A stretch of 64,000 nt of DNA from Arthonia radiata. Its lineage: Eukaryota > Ascomycota > Arthoniomycetes > Arthoniales > Arthoniaceae. Within the stretch, counting starts at the first letter, position 1. Every line of letters begins with the position of its first letter. The translations under genes were made by a program, and so were the position numbers. Where the stretch lies: the NCBI GenBank assembly GCA_002989075.1, contig PSQN01000016.1, positions 1,779,346-1,843,345 of the forward strand, given 5' to 3'. The notes beneath the pieces were generated by a model, which was given only the letters and a program-made list of their open reading frames with translations, was not told the DNA's origin and searched no databases. Below are positions 33,571-44,449 of this stretch, piece by piece.

Positions 33571-36500
33571 TCAAAGAGAAACAGTCCTCCTCTTCGCGCA
33601 GTTGGGCTTCTGCGCATAGCATATCAATAGCTTGAAGGTCGTGTTGAGCTCTTCGCACTCTTGTAAGAGCTTGCGGTCGCACCACATACTTCTGGTTGAG
33701 TCGCCATTCGGCAACACCGCCATCTCGTAGCAGCGCGTGTACCACCATCGGCCGACTTGGGAGACCATCTTCGTGATATGGTCGTCGCCTTCCTTGGTGT
33801 TGTCGTCGGCAAGGCGGCCAAAGTCAACATCCTCGCCGTTTTGAGAGTTCTCACGCGAGCTGCCGATGACGCCTGCAGCGGGTACAGCAACCAGGCAGCG
33901 GTTGAGATTGTCAAACCCTCTGCGACCGATCAAGCTTTGCATATAGTCGGACGCGGGCTTGAGAGAAACCTCCGGGGCGGCCGTTGCCATTTGAGTCTTC
34001 AAGCTGCGGACTGCGCGGCGGCCCATGGTGCCCATGTTGCTGAGGTCAAGATCGATGATGCTGACCTCGAGATAGCCGCCTGGTCGAAGGACGCGCTTGC
34101 ATTCCGAAACCATGGCGCGCATCACTGCTTCGGAGTCTGCGACTGGGAAGCGATAGATGACAGCGGCGAAAAAGCCCTTGGGAAAGGGGAAGTCGGTCCC
34201 TGGTGTAGTGTATGAGAAATGGCGATAGTTGGGGAGATTGCCGAAGTTGTTCAGCGAAGTTTTGCTATCGTTTGTGGATGAAGTTGAAGGACCCAGGCTG
34301 TAGATCTGTGTCTGAGGGTGGGAGACTGCGCAGTAGTAAGACCAGTCACGGTTGCCAAGTCCATCAATGACTAGTATGCGATCATCCGGATTGCCAAGCT
34401 CGTTGTGAATTGGGCTGAAGAGCAGTCTGCCGAAGGAAAGCCACTTGCTGGTCATAAGAACGCGGTATCGGAACATAAACGGATTTTCTTGAATGACCTG
34501 TTCGTCCGAGCCTCGTGCTGAGGTAGGGTTATTCTTGTCGTCGGCTTTCGCAGCGGCGCCAGTGAGAGGCAGGGAATTCGATCGCTTGTGTTTGAGAAAG
34601 GCTGGAACGCTCTCTTTTGAATGATAGCTGTTGCTCAAACTGTTGGAACGCGTGGATCTCAAAGTGCGCACAGAGGACGTGTCCCGCAAAGCAGCTGCTA
34701 TTGTACCGACATGCTCATTCGATGCGTCAACAGCAATAGAAGTCTTGGACAGAGATACGCCAGGAGCGCCAGCAGGCTTTGGAAACGCTTCGACCTTGCC
34801 CAGCTTCGGAGGCATCATGCGAGAACTGGAAATCTTGTCCAGCGCTTGGTGCACGGGGTTACTGCTGTCGAAGTATTGCTTGGATTGACGTGACGATGCA
34901 GACGGACTCGGCGTCATAACGTGATCAATGAGATCGTCGTATTCAGGCCAGGTCTCGTCACTCGAGGCGTGCGAGTGTCTGCCTGGGCCGTAAGCAATCG
35001 TCGTTGCGGTTGGAAAATACATCGTCCCTGAGCTGCCACTGTAAGACACGTCCGAGTTCTTCCGCGGCGAAGGGTCGAAGAATGGTTTAGACATTACAAC
35101 GTCCTTCATCCTTGTGTTCACGGACAACGAGGAAAGCTCGCGTTCATCGGCAGCTGAGACCTTATTCGAGGTGGCATTCATAGCTGTCTCGTATACGGTG
35201 CTGGAAGCACTGGACTTTGGTATTTGCTGCAGTCCGGGAGGGAACACAGCTGATGTCGTTGAGGGCGGCGGAGATTGCACGTCTGGTTTCGGTGACGCTC
35301 GCGCGAAGGGCCTTGAAAATGACAGATTTGTAGGTTTGCGAACGTAGTCTTTGCTTGTCTTGACATTGGGTATTCGGCCAACGGGATGCAGTCTGCTGGG
35401 CTTGACGAATGTAGCTTGCTCCGCCATCTTGACTTCGGTGTTGCTGTCAATCAAAGTCAACTCCTCTTGTTGGCCTTTCGCAGCATCTGCCTGATGAGCT
35501 TGGCGAGCCCTGGCTATCGAGACGCGTTTACCGTCAGCGCCGATCAAGCAGTCATCGTCAAGATCCTCGAAATCTGTTTCCGCATCTGAGGCATTATCAG
35601 CCTGTGCCCGAGCTTCGCGCATGATCGTGTCGAGGTCGTCCGGATCGACACCAGCAACTGCGTCCTCAGGAAGATAGTACGCCGGAGCAACCGCAGGGGT
35701 GGATAGCGAATCACGAGAGCCTGCATTTGCCTGCTGTAGATCGAGTGGAGCTGCAGGTCTTGCTCTCGAGAAGAAGCTTCGTTTACCCCCACGTTTGGCC
35801 TCTTTTGGCGCTCTCGGGAATAACGACCAGGTCGATTTGGCCTTTGTGGGTGGTGGTGGCAAGGAACTCTGTGTCTCGGAGTGGGGAGGGTTCGTTGATG
35901 GCCGCAGCAGCTCCTCTCCCACTGCCTGACTGTTGAGGGATTTGGACACTTCATCTTTCTCGGGCGATGAGGCTTTTGACACAGGCTTGGGCTTGACCAA
36001 ACGTCTCCGACTCGGCGATCGCGACTTGCTGTGGGTAACGGATTGCAATGATTGATCAATAGAAGGTCTTCCTCGACCTGCCTCGGATTCAGTCTCCAAT
36101 GTGACGGGGTCCACCAGTGCGAGAATCGGCTTCTGAAAGCCGGCGCTTGAAGTCGATGTGTGTGCAGTCTCTGGTGAAGACATGTTTGGCGTGAAGATTG
36201 GCGGTTCGTCAAAAGTACTGCCACTAGCACGTCCTTGGCTTTCGCTGTCCCTTCCCTCGCCCCTAAGAATGACGGGAGATAAGCGTTGCTGAAGGAAATC
36301 ATCTAATTCAGATACCTTGCTGCTAGCGCCGCTGCTCTTTCTCCTTCCCAAAGTCGCACGAACTGGAGCAGAGCTGCCGTTGCTCGACGAAGTGCCGCTA
36401 CGAGCACGGGTTGAATGCTTTCCGTACCCTTCGTGGCCAGTACCGGCCGCAGGTCCCTTCTTTGGCGCTTTCGAGGGGTCGCTCGTTGGCGTGCTGTCCT

Positions 36501-37938
36501 GCTTTGTCTTGCGCGAGAAGAAGCCAAATTTTGATTTTGGCTTTGGGGAAGCTCCCGGTGTTCTTGCCGGAACCAAGTCCTCATCGTCTATAGCGCTCCC
36601 TGACATCGACTGCAATGAAAGCTGAGACCCGCTGAGCGCAATGCCGCTCTTCTTCGGGCCTGGTGTCGTGGTGGAACTTGGCATAAGACGCTGGGAGCCA
36701 CTTCGCGTCGCAGATGAGGCTTCGCTCGCGGAAGAGCCACCCGACTCTTTTCGTCTATGCTGAGAGGTGTTGAGCCTAGGAAGATTACTGTGTACAACTG
36801 GTTGTGCTTTTCGCTGAGCGCCAAGGTTCGGCGTCCCGTCTCTTGAAGGTCGTCGCGGTGTGTCTATGCTCGTCCTCGACGCCGATGCTTCCGTCAAATG
36901 AGCAAGCTCTGGCGGATGAACAAGTGCGGGTGTACGGGCCGAACCTGGTTGCGAGGTCGCTGCAACCTGCGCGGGATAGTCCGATAAGGCTATGGGCTTT
37001 TGCGATGTGTCCAGTCGGGGCAGGCTCGCAGTCGAAACACCGCCAGACTCATTGGTTTGCCTGAAGAACGGATGGCCTAGTGGCTCGTTTGATCGAGGCG
37101 ACGTCTTTTTGGAGGAAGGTGTGAAAGGTCGCATACCAAAGAAGGGCGACATGGAAGGCAATGGCGACTGCGATGTGAGGGATGTTGCATTCGTCGTGTG
37201 ACTGAATTGGCTTGGAGATGCAGAGTACGTCAAAGGAGGAGTCGTGGACGTCTCAGAGAGTAGTGTGCGACGAAGGGGAACGCTGCCGTCCATGCCATAC
37301 GTCAAGTCCACAGGCTCTTGGGTGAGATGGTCGAGGAAGAGTTTGTCGTGTCCGTTCCGTGCTGAGACACCTCCGCCATTGACGCGCGTCGATCGATCCG
37401 CACGATCTTTCACAGAGTCAACGCGCTGGACAAGTGGCCGCGCTGAACTGTCGTCTTTCTGCACGGTTTGTTTTTCCGACACGTACTGAGCGATCACAGA
37501 GGGTTTGCGGCGTAGAATATTGGAGCGTGGACTCTCTCGGCTTGAGATAGACGAACCAGAGACCAATGATGGCGGTGGAGGAGTCTCAGCGCCAGGAGAG
37601 GGCTCCAGACTGTCGTATGAGCCCTGGTTGCGAGAGGTGCTCGTCGTGAAAGTAGAGTGTGCGTTTGAGGGAATATTGAGGGATGGTTGTACAACATTCA
37701 TAGGCGCGCCACCGTTTCCGACGTTATTTTCGTACCTTGTGTTCCCACTCTTGCTATATGATGTAGATCTAAGTCCAAAATGGGGGTCGGGTGCTGCTGA
37801 AGACGGCGACGCGCTTGGCCTTGGGTTTGAAGAGGATATAGCAGACTTCGAGGGTAGTCTCGAGGTTTGGTCCCTTCGCGAAGGTCGCGGAAGGTCAGTC
37901 CGACCTGAGTGGCCGGACTTGGTGGCGTAGGAAGCCAT
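33571..37938 (-). CDS. Very long, mostly disordered protein with C-terminal methyltransferase-like domain
   Basis: A single uninterrupted exon encodes 1455 residues. Roughly the first 1080 are low-complexity, rich in Ser, Pro, Lys and Arg, with many short basic and SP/TP motifs that look like phosphorylation sites. From about residue 1150 the sequence becomes ordered: FMFRYRVLMTSKWLSFGRLL, then RILVIDGLGNRDWSYYCAVS (the position of SAM-binding motif I), PFPKGFFAAVIYRFPVADSE, and ECKRVLRPGGYLEVSIIDLD, which is typical of class I methyltransferases. The Gly-rich motif is degenerate, so activity is uncertain. Long fungal proteins of this layout occur in other ascomycetes; substrate and location are unknown to me. 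Confidence 0.85.
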   Translation of the reverse strand: MASYATKSGHSGRTDLPRPSRRDQTSRLPSKSAISSSNPRPSASPSSAAPDPHFGLRSTSYSKSGNTRYENNVGNGGAPMNVVQPSLNIPSNAHSTFTTSTSRNQGSYDSLEPSPGAETPPPPSLVSGSSISSRESPRSNILRRKPSVIAQYVSEKQTVQKDDSSARPLVQRVDSVKDRADRSTRVNGGGVSARNGHDKLFLDHLTQEPVDLTYGMDGSVPLRRTLLSETSTTPPLTYSASPSQFSHTTNATSLTSQSPLPSMSPFFGMRPFTPSSKKTSPRSNEPLGHPFFRQTNESGGVSTASLPRLDTSQKPIALSDYPAQVAATSQPGSARTPALVHPPELAHLTEASASRTSIDTPRRPSRDGTPNLGAQRKAQPVVHSNLPRLNTSQHRRKESGGSSASEASSATRSGSQRLMPSSTTTPGPKKSGIALSGSQLSLQSMSGSAIDDEDLVPARTPGASPKPKSKFGFFSRKTKQDSTPTSDPSKAPKKGPAAGTGHEGYGKHSTRARSGTSSSNGSSAPVRATLGRRKSSGASSKVSELDDFLQQRLSPVILRGEGRDSESQGRASGSTFDEPPIFTPNMSSPETAHTSTSSAGFQKPILALVDPVTLETESEAGRGRPSIDQSLQSVTHSKSRSPSRRRLVKPKPVSKASSPEKDEVSKSLNSQAVGEELLRPSTNPPHSETQSSLPPPPTKAKSTWSLFPRAPKEAKRGGKRSFFSRARPAAPLDLQQANAGSRDSLSTPAVAPAYYLPEDAVAGVDPDDLDTIMREARAQADNASDAETDFEDLDDDCLIGADGKRVSIARARQAHQADAAKGQQEELTLIDSNTEVKMAEQATFVKPSRLHPVGRIPNVKTSKDYVRKPTNLSFSRPFARASPKPDVQSPPPSTTSAVFPPGLQQIPKSSASSTVYETAMNATSNKVSAADERELSSLSVNTRMKDVVMSKPFFDPSPRKNSDVSYSGSSGTMYFPTATTIAYGPGRHSHASSDETWPEYDDLIDHVMTPSPSASSRQSKQYFDSSNPVHQALDKISSSRMMPPKLGKVEAFPKPAGAPGVSLSKTSIAVDASNEHVGTIAAALRDTSSVRTLRSTRSNSLSNSYHSKESVPAFLKHKRSNSLPLTGAAAKADDKNNPTSARGSDEQVIQENPFMFRYRVLMTSKWLSFGRLLFSPIHNELGNPDDRILVIDGLGNRDWSYYCAVSHPQTQIYSLGPSTSSTNDSKTSLNNFGNLPNYRHFSYTTPGTDFPFPKGFFAAVIYRFPVADSEAVMRAMVSECKRVLRPGGYLEVSIIDLDLSNMGTMGRRAVRSLKTQMATAAPEVSLKPASDYMQSLIGRRGFDNLNRCLVAVPAAGVIGSSRENSQNGEDVDFGRLADDNTKEGDDHITKMVSQVGRWWYTRCYEMAVLPNGDSTRSMWCDRKLLQECEELNTTFKLLICYAQKPNCAKRRTVSL

Positions 37939-40385
37939 ACCGAAAGGTCCGCAGGCACCCAGCGGACGCGTAACAAATTGCGATCAAGCCCAGAAGTAGG
38001 CTACGACCTCGAGTGTGACTTGCGACCATTGACGTGGGAGAACATGTCGTGCCTGAGCTTTCAGGTCAGTAACAATTCCCTCAACTGAGCGCGTCTTGAG
38101 GAGTATGATAGCCGGAAATGGATGTTGTGTAGCGGATTGCAGCGGAAGTATTTTCTCGCAGGAATTGCATTGTGGTTGTACATTCCAGCGCCCATTATAT
38201 TTCAAGAGTGACGTTTTCGGTGGTAGACGCCCGGACAGGAGAAGACCGAACGCTGGTCGCACTTACCAGAGATGCATATGCAGCACCGCCACGGCAATCT
38301 GCCAGCGCATCTGCAAGCTGCAGAAGCGGAGCGTCTAGAGGCGACTAGGGTGCGCGTGTTATGTGTGGACGGCTCGGAAAATGTGGCAGTCGTGGTCTTT
38401 GCACACAGAAGAATTTGCAGGTGTGCGACGCTCTAATAGGGAGGAAACAGGGCGGAAGGGCGAGAGTGATACGGGTCAGAAGACACAACAAGAGCTGCAG
38501 TAGTCGATGTAGCAAAGAGAGGTCTCTGCAGGTGTGGATTCCAGAGTCGCGCGTGGAGGGGAATGCGATGGGATGTACCACAAGTACCCCGGCTGCACTT
38601 GCTCGGACGACACACTTTACACGCGCCTTTGCCCCCCCGGTTAGCCTGATCGCCCGTCCGCGCTGTTGGGCGAGCCAGGCGCTTCTGAAACCTTCACCCA
38701 ACGATGGCGTCTGTCGTGTCGGGCGCGCTCTTGAGTGGGTACCCAGACGCTGCGAATCGGATACCTGACCATCTGCTTTGCTCTTCAGCTGGAGACCAGA
38801 TCCCTCTTTCGTCTTTCTCGTTGGGGAATTGCAGGCAGACGAATACCTGGGTACAGCTGGCAGGCACCCGTCGTTATTGGCGAGCGCGTCTATCCCCGCG
38901 CTTCCACCGTCAGCTACATTGTTACGTGATCGGCAACGAACAAGAGCTTAGCATCTCGGCTTTGAGTAGAACTGAGGCATGCCCGGCGTCTCCAGTCGCG
39001 TCAACTCGACCCTCTCAGTACTCAAAGTGTTTCTTCAAGAATCCTCGATTGCTCTAGGCGCCTCGACATTGTGACCGTCCACGTCAGCAAGATCTTTCAA
39101 CGTCCTTATTGACGCATGCGGCGCGCTGCTGCAGAATCCTTCTGTTAAGGTTCTCAGCACAGTCAGATCATCCGATGGCTCGAGCATGTACACTGTAAGC
39201 CATGTGATCAACGTGATTCAACGTGCCATCGATCTGCCGAGTGCTCTTTCTCTGACGTGCTCGGTTATGCCCATCACAACTCTGCTTCGCCTGCACAAAT
39301 CGCGCTGAAATCAATCCCCAGTCTCGCCCAACCGCCAAAGTCTAATGATAGACCCTCGATCCGTGGTTCAGCTCCCCATCAAAAAAACGTCTGCACGCGG
39401 GACGGGCACGTCTCTGCTCCCCGGGCTGATAGTGAACACTCGGTCCCAACCCCAAAGAATAATGGGAAGGACCGTAGCCTTCCGTCACAGCTCCGCCGTG
39501 ACGACAGCAGCAAGAATTGGCGAGTGAGCAGCCGAGCCGTTGTGACGCTCGGGTGCGCAAAGCCGAGGATGCGGCGGCGATTGGTGTGCAGGAAATGAGA
39601 GACGGGCGACTTCAGCCCTGCGGGTCCAAGGAGGAAAGCTCCGCATCGGTAAGCGCGGCAGCGTCAAGAAGATGGGGATGTGCTCCGGTGATGATGGCCT
39701 GGAACGATGACAGCATCTCGCGCGTTTCTACTGCTTTTGCAGTTGTTGTCAGCAATTCTGTCTGAATCGAAATGTGCAACTCTGCGTGTGTAAAATCGCA
39801 ATCTGGATGCGAAGCTGAAGCGTGCATTAGCCCCTGCACGTCACCGCTAGACTGTGGCGCAGGCGTCTTCGCTGGCACTCGTGCCCCCAAAATTAGAAAC
39901 ACCCTTCTGCACAAAACAACGCGTACTCACTGCCTGCCTACGCCCCTTCGCCACTCCATTCCGCTGAGAAACCAGCCTGCCTCGGATTCCCTCCGTCCCT
40001 GGCGTGAAGTAACAGGCTCTGGCGCCCGAAGGCTCAATAGAAGCGCGAGAAGCCCTCTGCGCACTCTCATTCGTCGGAGTCTACCCCGCGCTAGGGCGGG
40101 GCTCGCAGACACTGACAGTCATCTGATGGTGGGTGGGAGGGCCACGATAGGGGCGCGTGCTCCCGCGACTATGGAGGTCGACTCATGGTTGAGCGTGAGC
40201 GGGCGGTTTACAGTACTTGTGTTACTTTGGGCGCGTCACGGTGGTGGGTGCTGGGGTTGGTGACGTGCCGGCTGCAGCGTGCGCGCGTAGATGAGGAGTA
40301 GGGCGCTATGGGGAAGTGTTGGGGAGAGAGCGATAGATCGAGAGTACGGATTGCTTCCTCTCAGTACACTTCAATCCACCCCCCC
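37939..40385. other. 2.4-kb gene-poor region
   Basis: Contains the presumed promoter of the long methyltransferase-like gene at its left side. Open frames of 60-163 codons on both strands show no recognisable motif, no consistent splice signals and no sign of conservation. I cannot support any gene here. Confidence 0.4.
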
Positions 40386-41146
40386 TCAATCACCACCGTC
40401 ACAATGTGCCGCTTGAATATCAATCCTCTCCACGAAGTACACTAATCCCCCATCCACCGTCTCCACCGTCTCCGGTGTCGCTCCCTCCGCATCCGTGAAC
40501 AGCACGCCTCGATTCAGGCTTGTCACGGCAATGCTCGTGTTGAGGTAAGTGAGCGCCGGTGTGGGCGCAGAGTAGTTGCCACGACATTCCGTCAGCATCT
40601 GCACACGGTAGGCCGACTGGAAGTGTGTTGCGAATCTATTGACCACCGCGTCGTCGTCGACGGTCGCCCCAATTTGCACAGTCGTTGTGTTCGATGGATC
40701 CCAGGAGTTGCAGATACGCAGATGCTGATTTGGCCTGATGGCCGTGCCTTTCGCAGTGGGCGCTGTGCCGTTGAAGTTATAGGGGATCAGACACCAGTAG
40801 TTGGAGTCGTTGGCCGGAGCTAGGCAGTTCCTGGTGATATGGTAAGTATGCGCCATCTCAATGCTATCTCGATAAGCTACACCCACGATTGAACGAAAGC
40901 TGCGTGGTTGGTGATCTGTGTCTGAAGGAGATTGTTGTCCAGCGAGTAGACACTCGGGAAGATGAAGAGACCTTGTTGCTCGGGAACCGGGGGGATCACG
41001 AGCGTTGTGCACATGGTGGCGATGAACGCAGTGTTGCCAGGATTGATACCCACCGCCCATGTTGCATTAGCCACGCCAGCGCTAGCAAGATGTACGTAAT
41101 GGAGTACGATCAAGATAACATAGAGTATGTCTCGGCATGCTGCCAT
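40386..41146 (-). CDS. Secreted protein, concanavalin-like fungal family (tandem paralogue A)
   Basis: Exons 41146-40887 and 40830-40386 (56-nt intron, phase 2) encode 234 residues. The ATG at 41146 gives a signal peptide (MAACRDILYVILIVLHYVHL). The frame stays open upstream without an ATG. The mature protein has MCTTLVIPPVPEQQGLFIFP, then NCLAPANDSNYWCLIP, TYLNTSIAV and a C-terminal GLVYFVERIDIQ. The same landmarks occur in paralogue B, and the intron sits at the same place and phase. They match a common ascomycete secreted family with a pattern of the type TVP.LP...G..FLWPG, WC.......WC and W.I..I.IP. No enzyme activity is established for that family as far as I know. Confidence 0.82.
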
Positions 41147-41649
41147 TACTCGAAGCGTCCAATGACTGCTGTACAGCAGTAGTAGTAGAGCCAATTCGTC
41201 GGCAAGGTCAATCGATGGACGAAAAAGCGATCAGAAAGACATAAAGATGTTGATTCTCGCCTGCGTTAAGGTACGGGATGATGAGACGCAAAAGATGAAA
41301 AAGCAGAGTTCGTGATGTTGCAAAGACCGTGACTATCCGGACCGCCAGCATGATCGGAACCCCTACACCGCTTCAACTGCCTTACTTGAACCGCGTCGCT
41401 GTTTCAGATCACTTGTCCCTCCATGTTTCGGGTCGTTGAACACGCGCTTGACCGAAGAGGTACCGCAGATACGAAGACGACCATGAAAATCAGCATCAAG
41501 AGATTATCGATGAAGCAGTCCGCAACGTCTGTAAGATTTCTCGTCGCTAATCAAGTTTACATTGGACACGCAATAACCTTTTAGAGAAGTTCTAAGCTGC
41601 ATATTCTCCTCTCGTACCCGATCCTGCTTCTCTGCTGGACAACACTGCT
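41147..41649. other. Spacer between secreted paralogues A and B
   Basis: Promoter of paralogue A and 3' flank of paralogue B; no gene is seen. Confidence 0.3.
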
Positions 41650-42421
41650 TTAGCCATGCACGCATTCTGAGTTTGGCATGTCGATCCGAGAAATGGACCA
41701 TGTTGATCCGCCATCATGATGTGGACCGGCCAGTTTATTAGGCCACTTGCCGTGCAGGTCCAGTACGAGTGAACCGGGCGCGTCGGCCGACATTTTGATA
41801 GTGGTATCAAGGTATGTATGAGCTGGCGTCAGCCAACCGAATGGGCCTGGGCACTCCAACTTCGTGTAATACTCCAGGGCTTCGCCGGTAACAGAAGTTA
41901 CTTGCATCCTGCGCCCAGTCTCCTGAACCGTCGCTTTCTGCGTGTAGCTCTGGCTGGGGTAGTCGAAATCGTAGCATATGCTGATGTGGTTCCCTGGCTG
42001 CACGATAGTGGGCTTGCTCCCCCCATTACTCAAGGCGACCGACTGTTGGAGGAGGCACCAAGCGTTACCTGCCGTATGGTGACAGGCGCTACAGATGTAT
42101 TAGTGGCTGGTTTGAATTGCCATCTGTTCATCAAGCTTACTTCTCCAGAGTTTGGTTGTCGTTCGTAAGCATAGTCCGCACCGCGTCGGTAGCGGGGACA
42201 AGGCCGGTGTAGAGTACAGGATATATGGAAAGGCCTTGTGGCGAGGGCAGGATCGGGACAACGAGAGTGGTGCAGACGCTCTCGATGTACGAAATGGATC
42301 CAGCATTTGAATAGACGCCCCAGGCAATGGGAGAGAAACCAGGAGTTTCATCGCCCGTAGCCGAGCCAGCAAGGTACATCAGCAGAGTGGTAGCCTGTAG
42401 GAAAGCTTGAATGGCAGCCAT
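41650..42421 (-). CDS. Secreted protein, concanavalin-like fungal family (tandem paralogue B)
   Basis: Exons 42421-42141 and 42088-41650 (52-nt intron, phase 2, the same position as in paralogue A) encode 239 residues. The start MAAIQAFLQATTLLMYLAGS is a signal peptide. Then come AWGVYSNAGSISYIESVCTT, LVVPILPSPQGLSIYPVLY, ACHHTAGNAWCLL, NHISICYDFDYPSQ, YLDTTIKMSA and TWSISRIDMP. The match to paralogue A is spread over the whole length but low in identity, so the duplication is not recent. Likely extracellular; function unknown. Confidence 0.82.
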
Positions 42422-42756
42422 GCCGTAGAGGGAGTTCCGGGACGAAGGTGAAGCGATACGGGTGCGATAGCTAATTTGTTCAGTGTTCAGCCTCGAGCTT
42501 CTTCTTTGATCTGGGTTGCAAAGAGGCAGCTATTTGTATTCGCGACCTCACATGCCGTCGGGCCTTCTCGCAACGCCTCTAAGCGGTCTCAAGCGGTCTA
42601 TCACATCATGGACAAAGAACAGCCCGACTGATGATTGCTGTTTCAGCATCAAGCACCATACAGCGGACCGCGTTCCGCTGCATCTTCATCATCCTCCTAT
42701 CCACTACGCCGACGCTTACTCGAGGGCGCGTTCTTCTCAGCGACATGCAGGTACCG
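42422..42756. other. Spacer between secreted paralogue B and the CHORD-like cluster
   Basis: Includes 42697-42756, which continues the reading frame of CHORD-like gene 1 beyond its stop and still resembles the family's C-terminus (RYLHVAEKNAPSSKRRR). Confidence 0.4.
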
Positions 42757-43336
42757 CTAACAGCCATGATGCGTCCCCGGCTGCTCACAGCAATCGAACG
42801 TAAACTCATCCGGCTCATGATCAAAGTCGGCTTCCTCATTCACGTTTCCCTTCACATAGCCTCTGTAGCGGCCTCTACCATTCGATTCTAGCACACCTTA
42901 TCGACGCCCATCAGCATCATCCTCACATGCACTGGCCCCTTATCATGCAAGACCTACCCGGGTGATGGCGATAAAACCGGCATGAGCCTTCCGCATTCTC
43001 CATCTCGTCAAACTCCCTTCCACAGCCAACGCACGTGGAGAGGGCCTTTCGCTTCCTGCTGGTGTCTCCCTGTCGTGCCATGCGCGCCTGGCGATTGTCG
43101 GTGAGAATAGTGATTGCGCGCTGCTGATCATCGCGGCGGTAAACAATGGTAGCATCGATGATCTCGCGAAGGTCTTCAGGCTCGGCTATGTTCAACAATT
43201 GCTCGAGGAGGTCGGCAGGCGTGCCACGCGATGAGTAGCTCGTGTCCGAGTGGAAGCCGCTGTCCTCGCTAGCGTCGCTTTCGACGCTGCTCTCGTGGCT
43301 CTCCACGCCGCCTTCGTCAACTGCATTTGAAGTCAT
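42757..43336 (-). CDS. CHORD-like zinc-binding protein (cluster gene 1), shortened at the C-terminus
   Basis: Exons 43336-42958 and 42887-42757 (70-nt intron, phase 1) encode 169 residues. The N-terminal half is acidic and Ser-rich, followed by a helix TPADLLEQLLNIAEPEDLRE. The zinc-binding part reads CVGCGREFDEMENAEGSC, then FYRHHP, and in exon 2 FTFDCCEQPGTHHGC. A TAG follows that Cys directly. After it the frame continues RYLHVAEKNAPSSKRRR and then stops, matching the ends of the other members. This gene has therefore lost about 19 residues, although all the cysteines are kept. The spacing recalls CHORD (cysteine- and histidine-rich) domains; fungal members are uncharacterised. Confidence 0.75.
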
Positions 43337-43565
43337 GGCCAAGTCTGCCACTTACAGAGCCGCGAATTATCGTATGTCGTTGGTAGTTATCAAGGGCGAG
43401 ACCTTTAATGAACATACTCCAGTTACATCCCCTAACGCATGGGCCAACAGGCATGAAACGCCATTAAATTTCCCAATATCGAGCCCATGCATGACACCGG
43501 TTATCCGAGTCTTCAATGTTTACAAACAGATCAATAACATTCCTCTGCATGGAGGTGTCTCGTAT

Positions 43566-44206
43566 TCAGCTATGTCGCCGTTTCGAAGGCACCTCTTCCG
43601 CCGGCACGTGCATATGCCGCTCACAACCAGGATGAGAACCCAACTTATCGCAGCACTCAAACCTGAACCCGTCCGGAAAGTCATCAAAGGTCACCTCTCC
43701 ATGCCGGTCTCCCCAGCTGTACCCGTTGTTACGCCAATCATTGTCTCGGTCGTCCGGCTCGTATTCGCCTTAAAGATTGTTATCAGCATCACACGAAAGA
43801 CGGTCCCGGATGGGGCTTGCTCACTAGGATGATACCGATAGAAGCGACAAGAGCCGACCTCATTCTTGCTCTCGTCAAACTCCTTGCCACACCCAGCGCA
43901 TGCCGCAAGGAGCTTGCGTTTCTTTGTCTGCTCAGAAGCGGGCAGTTGCGCCATGATGCGTTTGCGGCGCATGTCCCTTAAGAGCTTGATAGTACGCTCT
44001 TCATCGTCACGACGCTGGACTAGCGAGTTGATCACCGCGCGAAGGTCTGCTGCCGGCGTGGTGTCTAGTAATTGCTCGAGTACATCCACCTGCCCGCCAC
44101 GCGAAGAATAGCTTTTCACTGAATAGCCGCCAGCGCTGGTACCTTCACTGACGTCGCTCTCCACGCCGCTTCACGCGCCACTTTCTTCACCTGGATTTGA
44201 AGACAT
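43566..44206 (-). pseudogene. CHORD-like zinc-binding gene (cluster gene 2) with an early in-frame stop
   Basis: Exons 44206-43825 and 43768-43566 (56-nt intron, phase 1). The frame is open for the full family length except for one TGA at codon 12 (44173-44171), in a position aligned with coding sequence in gene 1 (MTSNAVDEGG...). After it: VESDVSEGTSAGG, a helix VDVLEQLLDTTPAADLRAVI, CAGCGKEFDESKNEVGSC, FYRYHP, then EYEPDDRDNDWRNNG, FRFECCDKLGSHPGCE and MHVPAEEVPSKRRHS. There is no in-frame ATG soon after the stop, so a shorter protein is not easily made, and no intron of normal size removes the TGA. The rest is so well kept that the lesion must be young, or the true start lies elsewhere. 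Confidence 0.65.
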
Positions 44207-44449
44207 AGTAGATTCTCTTGCCTACCAGCGTCTGATGTGTGATCGGACTCAGAGAGATATACATGTAACATTCATCATAGAACGTCATGGCCTACGTTGG
44301 TTTCACAAGGTCTCTCCCCTAACGCATGGACCATCGGCCATGAAACGTCATCAATTTTCCCAACATAATGCCCATGCAAAGCTTCACAAACATATCGATT
44401 TGGTTTCTCTGCTGACCTTCGAAGACCGAACTGCTAACTAAATGTCCCT

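Noticed and set aside
38361-40263. Several 100-160 codon open frames in the gene-poor region
   Set aside because: No splice signals, no domains, GC-rich low-complexity translation; typical chance ORFs.
44172-44206. A tiny intron removing the TGA at the start of CHORD-like gene 2
   Set aside because: The possible intron (GTGAAG...GAG) would be only about 35 nt with no branch site.
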